Shown here: positions 15,949 to 24,624 of the stretch, one piece after another
How positions within the stretch are numbered: position 1 is the first letter of the stretch
Layout: each line of letters opens with the position of its first letter
From: Bacteroidales bacterium
GTDB lineage: Bacteria > Bacteroidota > Bacteroidia > Bacteroidales > UBA932
DNA length: 64,000 bases
Assembly: GCA_023227835.1 (NCBI GenBank)
Contig: JALOCI010000005.1
Coordinates: 48,782-112,781, forward strand
Direction of reading: 5' to 3'
Program-made: the position numbers and the translations under genes
The notes under the pieces: model-generated
The model's input: only the letters and a program-made list of their open reading frames with translations
Database searches by the model: none
What the model was told of the DNA's origin: nothing

Positions 15949-17583
15949 ATGATACGTAAATCCTTCATATTGCTGATAATGGCCATATTAACCTTGTCTT
16001 GTGAAATGAAAGAGAAAGCAGATCTAATTCTATATAACGGAGAGGTGTATACTGTAGATTCGCTCTTTTCTAAATGCACGGCTATTGCAGTCAAACACGG
16101 GATTATTGTTGCCACAGGTGAAGATGAAGAGATTCTGAACAATTACCGTTCTGATAAATATATAGATCTCAGGGGTGGTTTTCTTTATCCGGGTTTTAAT
16201 GATGCGCATTGCCATTTCATTAGTCTGGGCGAGGGCCTTACAACTTGTGACCTTCGCGGGGCAGGATCTTTTGAAGAGGTTTTAGCCAGACTAAAGGAGT
16301 TCAGCGAAGAGAAGCCTGTCACATATATTCTTGGGGAGGGCTGGGATCAAAACCTTTGGAAAGACAATACTTTTCCAACAAACGAGAAACTGAACGAATT
16401 ATTTCCCAAGACTCCGGTAATTCTTACCAGGATAGACTTTCATGCAGTTATAGCAAATAACGCAGCAATAGACAGGGTTGGGCTAAAACCTGGTGATCCG
16501 TCCATTCCTCCTGGGGAGGCTATTGTAAAAAACGGACATTTTACAGGCGTTTTTCTGGAGAATACAGCTGAACAATTTAAAAATTCTATACCTAAACCGA
16601 AGGGCAAATCGCTGGAAAAGGTTATCATGACTGCAGAGCAAGAGTGTTTTAAAAACGGACTCACCTCTATATCTGATGCTGAAGAGAGTCTGTCCCGTAT
16701 CCTGTCAATTGATACTTTGTATACAAATGGAAAACTGAAAATAAGGTCAGATGTATGGATGACAGCAAGTGAGGAGAATATGACCCGTTTTAAAGCCCCA
16801 TATAAAAACGGAAGACTGAGGGTAGGTACATTGAAGTTGTACATAGACGGTGCCCTCGGATCAAGAGGTGCTTTACTAAAGTACCCGTATTCAGACGATC
16901 CTTCAACATCTGGCATAAGAATCGGAAGTGAGGCTGTATTCACGAAGGAGTGTGCGTGGGCACTGGAACACGGGTTTCAGGTAGCAACGCATTGTATCGG
17001 AGATCTGGCAAATCATGAAGCTTTGCGGGTCTATGGATCGCTTCTTAAATCGAAAAACGATCTCAGATGGAGAATCGAACATGCTCAAGTAGTTGATCCT
17101 GCTGATATTAATCTGTTCGGGAAATATTCCATAATACCGTCAATCCAGCCTACTCATGCTACTTCTGATATGTTCTGGGCGGATGAGAGGTTAGGGGGGA
17201 GGATAAAGAATGCCTATGCATATAAGGCTCTTTTGTCACAGTTGGGGTGGTTGCCATCAGGAACCGATTTTCCTATTGAGAAGGTGAGCCCCATTTATAC
17301 TTTCTTTGCGGCAGTTTATAGAAAAAACCTGGAATTTGAACCGGATTCCGGCTTTCAGACAGAAAATGCACTTACAAAGGAAGAGGCTTTAAAATCCATG
17401 ACAATCTGGGCCGCCAGGGCCTCATTTGAAGAGCATGTCAAGGGTAGTATAGAAAAAGGCAAATACGCAGATTTTGTATTGCTTGACAGAGACATAATGA
17501 CTGCAGAAGATTATGAAATCCCTTCAACAAGGGTGCTTATGACTATTGTAGGCGGTGAAGTTGTCTACAGCTTGCTGCCGTAG
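15949..17583 (+). CDS. Amidohydrolase family 3 (YtcJ-like) lipoprotein
   Basis: This 544-residue protein has lipoprotein signal MIRKSFILLIMAILTLSC. The metal site starts with NDAHCHF (HxH) near residue 85. Later blocks FHAVIANN, YIDGALGSRGALL, THCIGDLAN, RIEHAQVV and PSGTDFPIE are typical of the YtcJ-like amidohydrolase_3 family. It should hydrolyse an amide or N-formyl bond with a divalent metal at the periplasmic side of a membrane; the substrate is unknown. It lies 11 bp after rpoN, and its 3' end overlaps that of upp by 19 bp. Confidence 0.88.
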   Translation: MIRKSFILLIMAILTLSCEMKEKADLILYNGEVYTVDSLFSKCTAIAVKHGIIVATGEDEEILNNYRSDKYIDLRGGFLYPGFNDAHCHFISLGEGLTTCDLRGAGSFEEVLARLKEFSEEKPVTYILGEGWDQNLWKDNTFPTNEKLNELFPKTPVILTRIDFHAVIANNAAIDRVGLKPGDPSIPPGEAIVKNGHFTGVFLENTAEQFKNSIPKPKGKSLEKVIMTAEQECFKNGLTSISDAEESLSRILSIDTLYTNGKLKIRSDVWMTASEENMTRFKAPYKNGRLRVGTLKLYIDGALGSRGALLKYPYSDDPSTSGIRIGSEAVFTKECAWALEHGFQVATHCIGDLANHEALRVYGSLLKSKNDLRWRIEHAQVVDPADINLFGKYSIIPSIQPTHATSDMFWADERLGGRIKNAYAYKALLSQLGWLPSGTDFPIEKVSPIYTFFAAVYRKNLEFEPDSGFQTENALTKEEALKSMTIWAARASFEEHVKGSIEKGKYADFVLLDRDIMTAEDYEIPSTRVLMTIVGGEVVYSLLP

Positions 17584-18218
17584 GCAAGATCCCCGGCATC
17601 TCCCAATCCCGGTACTATATATGACTTTATAGTCAGTTCCTCGTCAACGGCTCCGACCCAAAGTGTCGTGCCTTTATGAGGCAGGTGTTTCGATAAATAT
17701 TCTATGCCATCCACACTTGCAATCGGACAGACAATATGGCTTAATTTAGGATTCCCGTTCTCACATAGTTTGTTATAGGCAAGCACAAGCGAAGAACCGG
17801 TGGCTAGCATTGTGTCAGCCAGAATCAAAACCTTATCTTCGACAGAGGGAGTGCTGGCATACTCAATCTGTATTGTGAACTTGTTGTCTTTCCCGTATTT
17901 TCGGTATGCAGCTATAAAGGCATTCTGTGATTTGTCAAGCAGTGACAACATGCCGTTGTGCAAAGGTAATCCAGCTCTCATAATACTAGCCAGAACCACA
18001 GGGTCGTCAATTGTACTGCATGATGCAATACCGAGTGGGGTCTGAATGCTTTTTGAAGAATATTCTAACTCTTTGCTTATCTCGTAAGCAAATATCTCCC
18101 CGATTCTTTCAAGATTCCTCCTAAAGCGAAGGCTGTCCTTTTGTACTACATGATCACGTATTTCTGCTATAAAATTATTAAGGACAGAGTTCTTCTCTCC
18201 AAGGTTTATGATTTTCAT
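17565..18218 (-). CDS. upp: Uracil phosphoribosyltransferase
   Basis: The 217 residues are normal for the Bacteroidota enzyme. The PRPP-binding loop is VLILADTMLATGSSLVLAY (around residues 130-148) and the uracil-binding C terminus reads YIVPGLGDAGDLAYGSK. It salvages uracil to UMP with PRPP. The gene has its own promoter in the gap after radC and overlaps the convergent amidohydrolase end. Confidence 0.95.
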   Translation of the reverse strand: MKIINLGEKNSVLNNFIAEIRDHVVQKDSLRFRRNLERIGEIFAYEISKELEYSSKSIQTPLGIASCSTIDDPVVLASIMRAGLPLHNGMLSLLDKSQNAFIAAYRKYGKDNKFTIQIEYASTPSVEDKVLILADTMLATGSSLVLAYNKLCENGNPKLSHIVCPIASVDGIEYLSKHLPHKGTTLWVGAVDEELTIKSYIVPGLGDAGDLAYGSKL

Positions 18219-18244
18219 TGTTCGGCTATTTACAGGATATCGTT

Positions 18245-18252
18245 CAAAGGTA
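18245..18252 (-). promoter_or_regulatory. -7 promoter element of upp
   Basis: On the minus strand this reads TACCTTTG, 26 nt before the upp ATG and just after the radC stop. Confidence 0.6.
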
Positions 18253-18260
18253 TGAAATTA

Positions 18261-18950
18261 TCAGATTAGTCCGTCGTCGGCAAAGCTAAAATATTCATCA
18301 CCCGCAATAATTAGATGATCAAGAAGAGAGATGTCGAAAAGCGCTGCTGCCTCTTTAAGTAACCTTGTCTGTACTTTGTCGTTTTCTCCCGGTCTGGCAT
18401 TTCCGGAAGGATGGTTATGAATCAAAATGAGGGAGCTGGCCAGCTTCTCCAGAGCATTCTTAATGACAATTTTTATATCTACGACTGTTGCTGACACTCC
18501 TCCGACACTGAGGCGCTCTTTTGATATCAGTTTATTTGCCCTGTTAAGATACATTACCCAACACTCTTCGTGTGAGAGATCTCTTAAGATAGGGCTTATT
18601 AATCCGGCGGCACTTGACGATGATTGAATCTGTACCTGTACTCTGTTTTCTGTAAGCGAATACCTTCTGGCTATTTCAAAAATGGCAGATACAGTTATAG
18701 CCTTAGCCGGCCCGATACCGAATCTGGATGTAAGTTTGTCTATACTTAGCCTTGAAAGTTCCCTGAGATTGTTGTTGCAGGAAGACAAAAGCTCCCGGGC
18801 CATATCGACAGCTGTTACTCCTTTTGTCCCACTTCCGAGAATTATTGCAATCAATTCACTATCGTCAAGAGCGGCTGCACTTTTTGCTGCGAGTTTCTCC
18901 CTGGGCCTCTCATCCTTTTGCCACTCTTTGATGGATAATTTTTTATTCAT
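18261..18950 (-). CDS. radC: RadC family JAB-domain protein
   Basis: This 229-residue protein has an N-terminal helix-hairpin-helix part (RFGIGPAKAITVSAIFEIARR, about residues 77-97) and the JAB/MPN metalloprotease-like domain with ILIHNHPSGNARPGENDK (HxHPSG...D). The cellular role of RadC is unsettled; older links to DNA repair are weak, and relatives are often on mobile DNA, but this is a chromosomal full-length copy. It lies downstream of rpsT beyond a terminator. Confidence 0.92.
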   Translation of the reverse strand: MNKKLSIKEWQKDERPREKLAAKSAAALDDSELIAIILGSGTKGVTAVDMARELLSSCNNNLRELSRLSIDKLTSRFGIGPAKAITVSAIFEIARRYSLTENRVQVQIQSSSSAAGLISPILRDLSHEECWVMYLNRANKLISKERLSVGGVSATVVDIKIVIKNALEKLASSLILIHNHPSGNARPGENDKVQTRLLKEAAALFDISLLDHLIIAGDEYFSFADDGLI

Positions 18951-18961
18951 GTCGGTATTTT

Positions 18962-18996
18962 AAAAAAAGCTTCCCAAAGTTTGGAAAGCTTTTTTT
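18962..18996 (-). terminator. Intrinsic terminator after rpsT
   Basis: AAGCTTTCC pairs with GGGAAGCTT on the minus strand (one G-U), flanked by an A-tract and followed by seven T residues, just downstream of the rpsT stop at 19021. Confidence 0.8.
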
Positions 18997-19020
18997 AAAC
19001 TTAATGCCAACAAGTATAAA

Positions 19021-19275
19021 TTATGCCAGTTTGTTAACGTATGCAGCAATACCGCTTTTTAGATTTGCTGCTTTGTTAGCGTGGATGATTTTAACTTTGG
19101 CTAATTTGTCAAGCATAGAGGATACCTTCGGAAGAAGAGCCTCTGCTGCCGATTTATCTGTAGTGTTACGTAATGCTTTAATGGCATTGCGTGTTGTTTT
19201 TGCATAATATTTATTATGCACTCTGCGTTTTTCGCTTTGGCGAGCGCGCTTGTCTGCTGATGCGTGATTTGCCAT
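19021..19275 (-). CDS. rpsT: 30S ribosomal protein S20
   Basis: This 84-residue protein is Lys/Arg/Ala-rich throughout: MANHASADKRARQSEKRR at the N terminus and KANLKSGIAAYVNKLA at the C terminus, the full length of bacterial S20. It binds 16S rRNA early in 30S assembly. tRNA-Glu lies 21 bp upstream on the same strand with a promoter before it, so the two are probably transcribed together. Confidence 0.96.
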   Translation of the reverse strand: MANHASADKRARQSEKRRVHNKYYAKTTRNAIKALRNTTDKSAAEALLPKVSSMLDKLAKVKIIHANKAANLKSGIAAYVNKLA

Positions 19276-19296
19276 TTCTGTTCTTTTTTATTTTGG

Positions 19297-19368
19297 TAGT
19301 CGGTAGGGGAATCGAACCCCTATTGCAAGAATGAAAATCTTGAGTCCTAACCGTTAGACGAACCGACC
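19297..19368 (-). tRNA. tRNA-Glu(TTC)
   Basis: The 72-nt minus-strand cloverleaf has acceptor GGTCGGT/ACCGACT (first pair G-T) and discriminator A. The anticodon stem CAAGA/TCTTG holds loop TTTTCAT, anticodon TTC. The T-arm is AGGGGTTCGATTCCCCT. CCA is not encoded. Confidence 0.95.
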
Positions 19369-19395
19369 GTGCACCCTATTCAGGATTAGGGAGTG

Positions 19396-19403
19396 CAAAG
19401 GTA
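19396..19403 (-). promoter_or_regulatory. -7 promoter element for tRNA-Glu and rpsT
   Basis: On the minus strand this reads TACCTTTG, 28 nt before the mature tRNA 5' end. Confidence 0.6.
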
Positions 19404-19431
19404 GAAATTATCTAATTAGTTCCAAAAAAAA

Positions 19432-20412
19432 TTAGAAAAATTCAAATGAATATATTATTGATTCAACCTGTCTGAGATAATTTCTTTTGTCGTATCTTGG
19501 GGCATAAACGAATGCTTCCAGGACAATCAGTTTCTGCTTGTTTTTGTCCAGGAATATGTGGTCTACAAATGGTCCGCCCATGAAGTCATTCTGTACTTCC
19601 CACAAACTTCTCAGTTCGACAAAGCTCCTTTTGTTATATTTCACCCATCTGAAGCCGGGTTCAATTGACATATTGGTTGTCATATATGTATTCTCCAGTT
19701 CACCGGGGACATTCCGGAAAAGGACATCATTCCTCATAGCCAGCAGTTTGGCAGGAGTGAAGTCAGAGCTGTCCTTGAAAGGGTAGCTGTATACAAAAAT
19801 GCCCAGATTTGTATAAGTGGTTTCATAGGATATCCATATGAAATCTTCTGTTTTCTTTTTAAGGGTGTATCCTTTCGGAAAATACGGAGATCCTCCGAAT
19901 GTTGCTGTGACAAGGTCCCTGAGAGATTTTTCCTCATATTTCTTGGCGTTTGAAATATTTCTGTTTCTCTCAGCCTGCAGGAAAACATTTGTCAGCTTAT
20001 CACTCTCTTTCATAATCAGGTCTGCCGCATCTTTGGCGTTAGCTGTGGAAATAGTTACAACAGTCTGAGGTGCGGCCCAGACATTTTCCTGATATGCAAT
20101 TGTCGGTTGTTGGACGTTTACAGATGTGTGAACGATGATAATGTTCCTGTGTGTCTGAAAAAGGTTGGAAAATGCATTTTCGGGAACATTTACAAGGTTG
20201 AAAAGAGGCTCTATCTGAGGGAGGTACGGATGCTCAGATCCAAGGACCGAGCGAAGGGCTATTCCGGGATCCGATTCCCAGTCCCCTTTGCTGATTACTA
20301 CAATCACTTCACCCGCTTTTCCGCTGATGCTCGGCATAAGCTTCGGACCTCCTTTGCATGAAGCCAGAAGTGATCCTAAAATAAGGAATAGTACCAGATT
20401 TATTTTTCTCAT
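19432..20412 (-). CDS. DUF4837 family lipoprotein
   Basis: The start at 20412 gives 326 residues with lipoprotein signal MRKINLVLFLILGSLLASC; an upstream TTG-type extension would overlap rseP. The body (SGKAGEVIVVISKGDWES, later FMGGPFVDHIFLD and YLRQVESIIYSFEFF) matches the Bacteroidota-specific DUF4837 family, whose function is unknown. It follows rseP by 7 bp in a dxr-rseP-DUF4837 order, so it probably acts in the envelope. Confidence 0.8.
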   Translation of the reverse strand: MRKINLVLFLILGSLLASCKGGPKLMPSISGKAGEVIVVISKGDWESDPGIALRSVLGSEHPYLPQIEPLFNLVNVPENAFSNLFQTHRNIIIVHTSVNVQQPTIAYQENVWAAPQTVVTISTANAKDAADLIMKESDKLTNVFLQAERNRNISNAKKYEEKSLRDLVTATFGGSPYFPKGYTLKKKTEDFIWISYETTYTNLGIFVYSYPFKDSSDFTPAKLLAMRNDVLFRNVPGELENTYMTTNMSIEPGFRWVKYNKRSFVELRSLWEVQNDFMGGPFVDHIFLDKNKQKLIVLEAFVYAPRYDKRNYLRQVESIIYSFEFF

Positions 20413-20419
20413 GTTCTTG

Positions 20420-21745
20420 TTATTTAAAAAGTCTATAAATATCGTTTCCGAAAGCAAGGAACATTATAGCAAGCAAAAATAGCATTCCTATGACTTGCGC
20501 AATCTCAAGGAACTTGTCGCTTGGTTTTCTGCGGGTTATTATCTCATAAAGCAGGAACAGTATATGACCGCCGTCAAGTGCAGGAATAGGAATCAGGTTT
20601 ATGACAGCAAGCATTATAGAGAGCCAGGCTGTGATATTCCAGAATATCTCCCACTCCCAGGAGCTTGGGAAAATATTACCGATAGCTATGAAACTCCCGA
20701 CAGATTTGTAGGCTTCCGTTTTTGGAGAAAAGATCAATCCCAGCTCTTTGATATAATTGGTGACAGTTGAGATTGTCTTGTCGGCTCCGGCCGGTATGGC
20801 TGACAGAAGAGAGTAATTTACCTGTGTTACATTAAAAAATTTATGCATATCACTGTTCAGAAAGACACCGATTCTTCCGGCTGTGTCTACTGCCAGTATT
20901 TTTGGAATTAATGTGCCGCCGCGGTTAATCAGGAAACTTACAGAATCACCTTTATGCTCCATCAGAATTGCCTGGATATCCTGAATTATGAAAACTTTCT
21001 GTGAGTCAACCTCTGCGACGCGGTCCCCCGGCATCAATCCGGCATTGTAGTTAAGAGAGCTGTCAGGAATTGAAAGCACTTCGTACGGAACACGAAGGGT
21101 AAACATCCCGGGTGTATTGAGTATGGCAGGAATATAATCAGGATCAATACTCACTGAGACCTCCTCATTGTCTCTGATAACAATCGCAGTTTTTGCCTGA
21201 TTGCGGGCAATGTTCAATTGTATGTCCTGGAAACGGTCAACAGGCATACCTTCTACCGACACAATACAGTCTCCGTTTTTGAATCCTATTTCTTTGGCAA
21301 GGTCATTACATTGTACACCGTATACTGCATCTTTATTCTTCAGGTATTCTTCACCCCAGGTGAAAAGAGTAGCGGAGTATATAAGGATTGCCAGTATGAA
21401 GTTGAAGAACACTCCTCCGAACATGACGAAAAACCTTTGCCACGCAGGTTTACTCCGGAACTCCCATGGTTTGGGCTCCTCTTTGAGAGCCTCCTTGTCC
21501 ATAGACTCATCAATCATGCCGGATATCTTGCAATAGCCTCCAAGCGGAAGCCAACCTATACCATATTCGGTATCACTGCCTTTGGGCTTAAACTTGAATA
21601 ATGAAAACCACGGGTCAAAGAACAGATAAAATTTCTCAACCCGGATCTTAAAGAGTCGTGCGAAGAAAAAATGACCGAATTCATGAATTAAGACAAGCAG
21701 CGAAAGAGCGGCAATAACCTGTACGATTTTAATAAAAATTATCAT
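20420..21745 (-). CDS. rseP: Site-2 protease RseP
   Basis: This is a 441-residue integral-membrane zinc protease. HEFGH is at residues 21-25 in the first transmembrane segment; the third zinc-site motif NLIPIPALDGG is near residue 395. Two PDZ domains lie between (about 125-300; GFKNGDCIVSVEGMPV and GLMPGDRVAEVDSQKV). It cleaves anti-sigma factors and spent signal peptides within the membrane. It sits 3 bp after dxr, the common order in many bacteria. Confidence 0.95.
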   Translation of the reverse strand: MIIFIKIVQVIAALSLLVLIHEFGHFFFARLFKIRVEKFYLFFDPWFSLFKFKPKGSDTEYGIGWLPLGGYCKISGMIDESMDKEALKEEPKPWEFRSKPAWQRFFVMFGGVFFNFILAILIYSATLFTWGEEYLKNKDAVYGVQCNDLAKEIGFKNGDCIVSVEGMPVDRFQDIQLNIARNQAKTAIVIRDNEEVSVSIDPDYIPAILNTPGMFTLRVPYEVLSIPDSSLNYNAGLMPGDRVAEVDSQKVFIIQDIQAILMEHKGDSVSFLINRGGTLIPKILAVDTAGRIGVFLNSDMHKFFNVTQVNYSLLSAIPAGADKTISTVTNYIKELGLIFSPKTEAYKSVGSFIAIGNIFPSSWEWEIFWNITAWLSIMLAVINLIPIPALDGGHILFLLYEIITRRKPSDKFLEIAQVIGMLFLLAIMFLAFGNDIYRLFK

Positions 21746-21748
21746 TTT

Positions 21749-22906
21749 CTAGTTAAATTTTCTTTTTTCAATATTAGCTTGCTCTCGTGCAAGCATGTCT
21801 GTGTCAAATATCTCTTCCAGAGTTGGCTCAGCAACAAATTTTGTTCCAGAAAGCACATTTTCAATTACTTTTGGAATAGCATGGAACGGCATCCCACCTT
21901 TCAGGTAATGGTGAACGGCTGCTTCATTAGCCGCATTCATTGCACATGGCATATTTCCTCCCTTGATTATAGCCTCGGTTGCAATTCTGAGGCACGGGAA
22001 CTTGTTGTAATCCGGTTTAAAGAAATCCAGATTCCTAATCTCTGTAAAATCCAGTCTTTTTGTGTCAAGTTCCATTCTATACGGATATGACAGCGCATAC
22101 AGAATAGGCAATCTCATATCAGGGTGGCTTAGTTGGGCTATAACTGCACCGTCTTTGAACTGGACCATGGAATGCACAATTGATTGGGGATGTACGACAA
22201 TCTCGATGTCTGAAGGTTTGACGTTGAAAAGCCATTTTGCCTCAATAAGCTCAAGGCCTTTATTCATCATACTGGCAGAATCGATGGTGATTTTTGCACC
22301 CATATTCCATCTTGGATGGTTTAATGCCTGCTCAACAGTGGCATTCGCAATCTCTTCAGGGCTCTTTGTGAGGAAAGGACCACCGGAAGAGGTAAGTAAT
22401 ATTTTTTCAATATTTCCCATGTGTCCCTGAAGACACTGGAAAATAGCTGAGTGTTCTGAGTCTACCGGTATTATCGGGACTTTATGGGAGGCGGCTAACT
22501 TTGTTATTATCTCACCTGCGGCAACCAAAGTCTCTTTGTTTGCCAGGGCTATAGCCTTGCCGGCTTTTATTGCCTCCACTGTTGGTCTTAATCCGCTAAA
22601 ACCCACCATTGCTGTAAGGACAATATCGATAGTGCTGCTCTTGACTATCTCCGATATTGATTCATCCCCTGTAAAAACTTTAATTCCAAGCGGGTCCAGA
22701 GCACTGAAAACCTCATCATATTTAGTCTCGTTAGCTATTACAACCGAATCCGGGTCAAACTTTCTGGCCTGTTTTATCAGCAACTGTGCGTTTGTGTTGG
22801 CTGTAAGGGTTACAACCTCGAACATTTCAGGGTGCCTGGAGATAACCTCTAGGGCCTGATTGCCGATAGAGCCTGTTGATCCTAAAATGGCAACTCTTCG
22901 CTTCAT
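21749..22906 (-). CDS. dxr: 1-deoxy-D-xylulose 5-phosphate reductoisomerase
   Basis: The 385 residues start MKRRVAILGSTGSIGNQALE with the NADPH-binding GSTGSIG. PVDSEHSAIFQCL and ILLTSSGGPF carry metal and substrate residues, and TIDSASMMNKGLELIEAKWLF is the catalytic-loop block. It makes 2-C-methyl-D-erythritol 4-phosphate, so the organism uses the MEP isoprenoid pathway. It is flanked by the M23 peptidase and rseP with gaps of 9 and 3 bp. Confidence 0.96.
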   Translation of the reverse strand: MKRRVAILGSTGSIGNQALEVISRHPEMFEVVTLTANTNAQLLIKQARKFDPDSVVIANETKYDEVFSALDPLGIKVFTGDESISEIVKSSTIDIVLTAMVGFSGLRPTVEAIKAGKAIALANKETLVAAGEIITKLAASHKVPIIPVDSEHSAIFQCLQGHMGNIEKILLTSSGGPFLTKSPEEIANATVEQALNHPRWNMGAKITIDSASMMNKGLELIEAKWLFNVKPSDIEIVVHPQSIVHSMVQFKDGAVIAQLSHPDMRLPILYALSYPYRMELDTKRLDFTEIRNLDFFKPDYNKFPCLRIATEAIIKGGNMPCAMNAANEAAVHHYLKGGMPFHAIPKVIENVLSGTKFVAEPTLEEIFDTDMLAREQANIEKRKFN

Positions 22907-22915
22907 CCGTATCTC

Positions 22916-23773
22916 TTAGAATTTAATATATTTTGAAGGATCAATGGCCACACCCTTATGCCACAATTCAAAATGCAGATGTGAGCCTGTAGTAAGGCTT
23001 CCGGTATTCCCGGTAAGTGCAATGGCTGTTCCCGCAGTTACTTTATCCCCGGTCTTTTTTAGTAATTTAGAATTGTGCTTGTATATAGACACTAAATCGT
23101 TACTGTGCTGAATCTGTATAATAAAGCCTGCTTCATCGGTCCAGTTTGCCTGTATGACTGTGCCGTCAAGCGTTGCACACACAACAGAATTTGAAGGTGT
23201 GGCTATATCAAGATACGGGTGGTTCAGTGCAGCATTATATCCGTCAGATATTACACCTTTTACCGGCGGGAAAAAGTGGAGTCCTTCAATCTGCTCAATT
23301 CCTCTTCTTTTACCAAGGTTGAACTGCTCCTGGCGGATTACCTCCTCTCGCAGCATTGAATCCTCTTTTATCTTCTCGCCTTTAATAATTGAAGTATCAG
23401 TAGCAGAGGCAGGATTGGTGTTCAGCTCCATTTCCTCTGGCTTCTGGCCTGTTGCAATGCGCTGTATATTGGTGAGCTGGTATTCCGAGAGTTTCAACAC
23501 ATTTTCAAGTGAGTCTACCTTAAGGGCATTCTCGACAATTGCACGCCTTGTCTGGGCATTCGGATAACCGGGTATGAACTCTCTGAGAGGGGTGTATGAT
23601 ATCAGTATGGTAACGGAAATTATAATAAAAATAACAGCAAGGCATATACTGAGTATAAACATGAGCCCCTTTGCCCTGAAGACAAAAAGCTCCTCATGGG
23701 AGGTATCATTGAACACCGAAAAACGGAACTTGCTGTGGAGTATCTTGATTTTCTCCTTCTTAACTCTTGTCAT
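22916..23773 (-). CDS. M23 family (LytM-type) metallopeptidase
   Basis: This 285-residue protein has one transmembrane segment at about residues 30-52 and a periplasmic coiled linker. The C-terminal LytM domain has NHPYLDIATPSNSVVCA, IQHSNDLVSIYKHNSKLL and the zinc motif TGSHLHFELWHKG. The usual HxxxD first motif appears as NHPYLD with H and D present. It may cleave peptidoglycan cross-bridges or serve as a non-enzymatic activator. Its start overlaps the upstream gene by 14 bp. Confidence 0.88.
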   Translation of the reverse strand: MTRVKKEKIKILHSKFRFSVFNDTSHEELFVFRAKGLMFILSICLAVIFIIISVTILISYTPLREFIPGYPNAQTRRAIVENALKVDSLENVLKLSEYQLTNIQRIATGQKPEEMELNTNPASATDTSIIKGEKIKEDSMLREEVIRQEQFNLGKRRGIEQIEGLHFFPPVKGVISDGYNAALNHPYLDIATPSNSVVCATLDGTVIQANWTDEAGFIIQIQHSNDLVSIYKHNSKLLKKTGDKVTAGTAIALTGNTGSLTTGSHLHFELWHKGVAIDPSKYIKF

Positions 23774-24146
23774 AAACTTTGATAAATATCTCTTCGCTTC
23801 TCCATAACCCGTGCTTGTTGCAGTAAGCTAAAGCAGTAAGCCTCATGCTTACTTTCGGGATAAATGTGAAAACTGCCTCTATCTGTATGGGATTATTGCC
23901 GTAGCTGCTGCACAAAAGCCTGACCTCACCCACAAGTGTTTCGAGATTCCATAATTGAATGTATTCAAAATGGTGCTCTGATGTGTTAGGATGCTTAATG
24001 TTCATCCCTATCCTGACCTTCGCCCGGAAAGGTGTATCTCTTTCAGCCTCCATATCGCAGATTATAACCGGAGTGTGCTTATCGGCATAAGCCCTTACCT
24101 TGTCGCTCCCATTGGCGAAATCCGAGTATGTGAATAATCTTGGCAT
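23760..24146 (-). CDS. Superoxide reductase-like (desulfoferrodoxin/neelaredoxin) protein
   Basis: This 128-residue protein keeps the catalytic iron ligands of superoxide reductase: H24 in DKHTPVI, H52 and H58 in KHPNTSEHHFEYIQLW, and C109 with H112 in YCNKHGLWRSE. The usual Glu of the EKH motif is Asp here. There is no N-terminal rubredoxin-like domain, so it would be a one-iron (class II) type. It should reduce superoxide to peroxide in this probably anaerobic organism. It is the first gene of the M23-dxr-rseP operon, overlapping the M23 gene. Confidence 0.75.
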   Translation of the reverse strand: MPRLFTYSDFANGSDKVRAYADKHTPVIICDMEAERDTPFRAKVRIGMNIKHPNTSEHHFEYIQLWNLETLVGEVRLLCSSYGNNPIQIEAVFTFIPKVSMRLTALAYCNKHGLWRSEEIFIKVYDKS

Positions 24147-24163
24147 AATGAATTTATAAGCCT

Positions 24164-24171
24164 CAAAAGTA
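24164..24171 (-). promoter_or_regulatory. -7 promoter element of the SOR-like/M23/dxr operon
   Basis: On the minus strand this reads TACTTTTG, a TAnnTTTG match 17 nt before the ATG at 24146. Confidence 0.5.
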
Positions 24172-24184
24172 CTAAAAAAATAAC

Positions 24185-24192
24185 TAACTTTG
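24185..24192 (+). promoter_or_regulatory. -7 promoter element of ruvX
   Basis: TAACTTTG ends only 4 nt before the ruvX ATG at 24197. The transcript would start at or almost at the A of the start codon, giving a leaderless mRNA. Confidence 0.6.
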
Positions 24193-24196
24193 CCCT

Positions 24197-24613
24197 ATGG
24201 AGAGAATTATAGGGATAGATTATGGCAAAAAGAGAGTGGGGGTGGCAGTAAGTGATCCTCTGGGTATTTTTGCCTCAGCTCTCGACACTGTACCGTCAGC
24301 TTCTATAATAGACTATCTGAAAGGCTATATCGAGAAGGAGCATGTGACACTTTTTGTCGTAGGTTATCCTATGAATCTCAACAACAAACCATCAGAAGCG
24401 GCTCAATATGTAGATCAGTTTCTTAACAGGCTTAGGAAACAATTTCCTTCGATACCTGTTAAACTGGAAGACGAGCGTTTCACTTCACAGCTTGCATTCA
24501 GAACTATGATTGACGGAGGGGTGAAAAAAATGGACCGCAGGGACAAAGGGATGGTCGATAAAATAAGTGCGGCTATCATCCTGCAAAGCTATTTAGACAG
24601 AGATAAACAATAA
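24197..24613 (+). CDS. ruvX: Holliday junction resolvase-like YqgF/RuvX
   Basis: The 138 residues match the family length. MERIIGIDYGKKRVGVAVSD carries the first catalytic Asp (D8) of the RNase H fold; VVGYPMNLNN and KLEDERFTS follow, and the last acidic block DKISAAIILQSYLD is near the end. The family acts in pre-16S rRNA processing and possibly junction resolution. The ATG is fixed by the family N terminus, which makes the closeness of the promoter meaningful. It heads the ruvX-def-phosphomannomutase gene row. Confidence 0.92.
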   Translation: MERIIGIDYGKKRVGVAVSDPLGIFASALDTVPSASIIDYLKGYIEKEHVTLFVVGYPMNLNNKPSEAAQYVDQFLNRLRKQFPSIPVKLEDERFTSQLAFRTMIDGGVKKMDRRDKGMVDKISAAIILQSYLDRDKQ

Positions 24614-24624
24614 ATAAAGTTATT

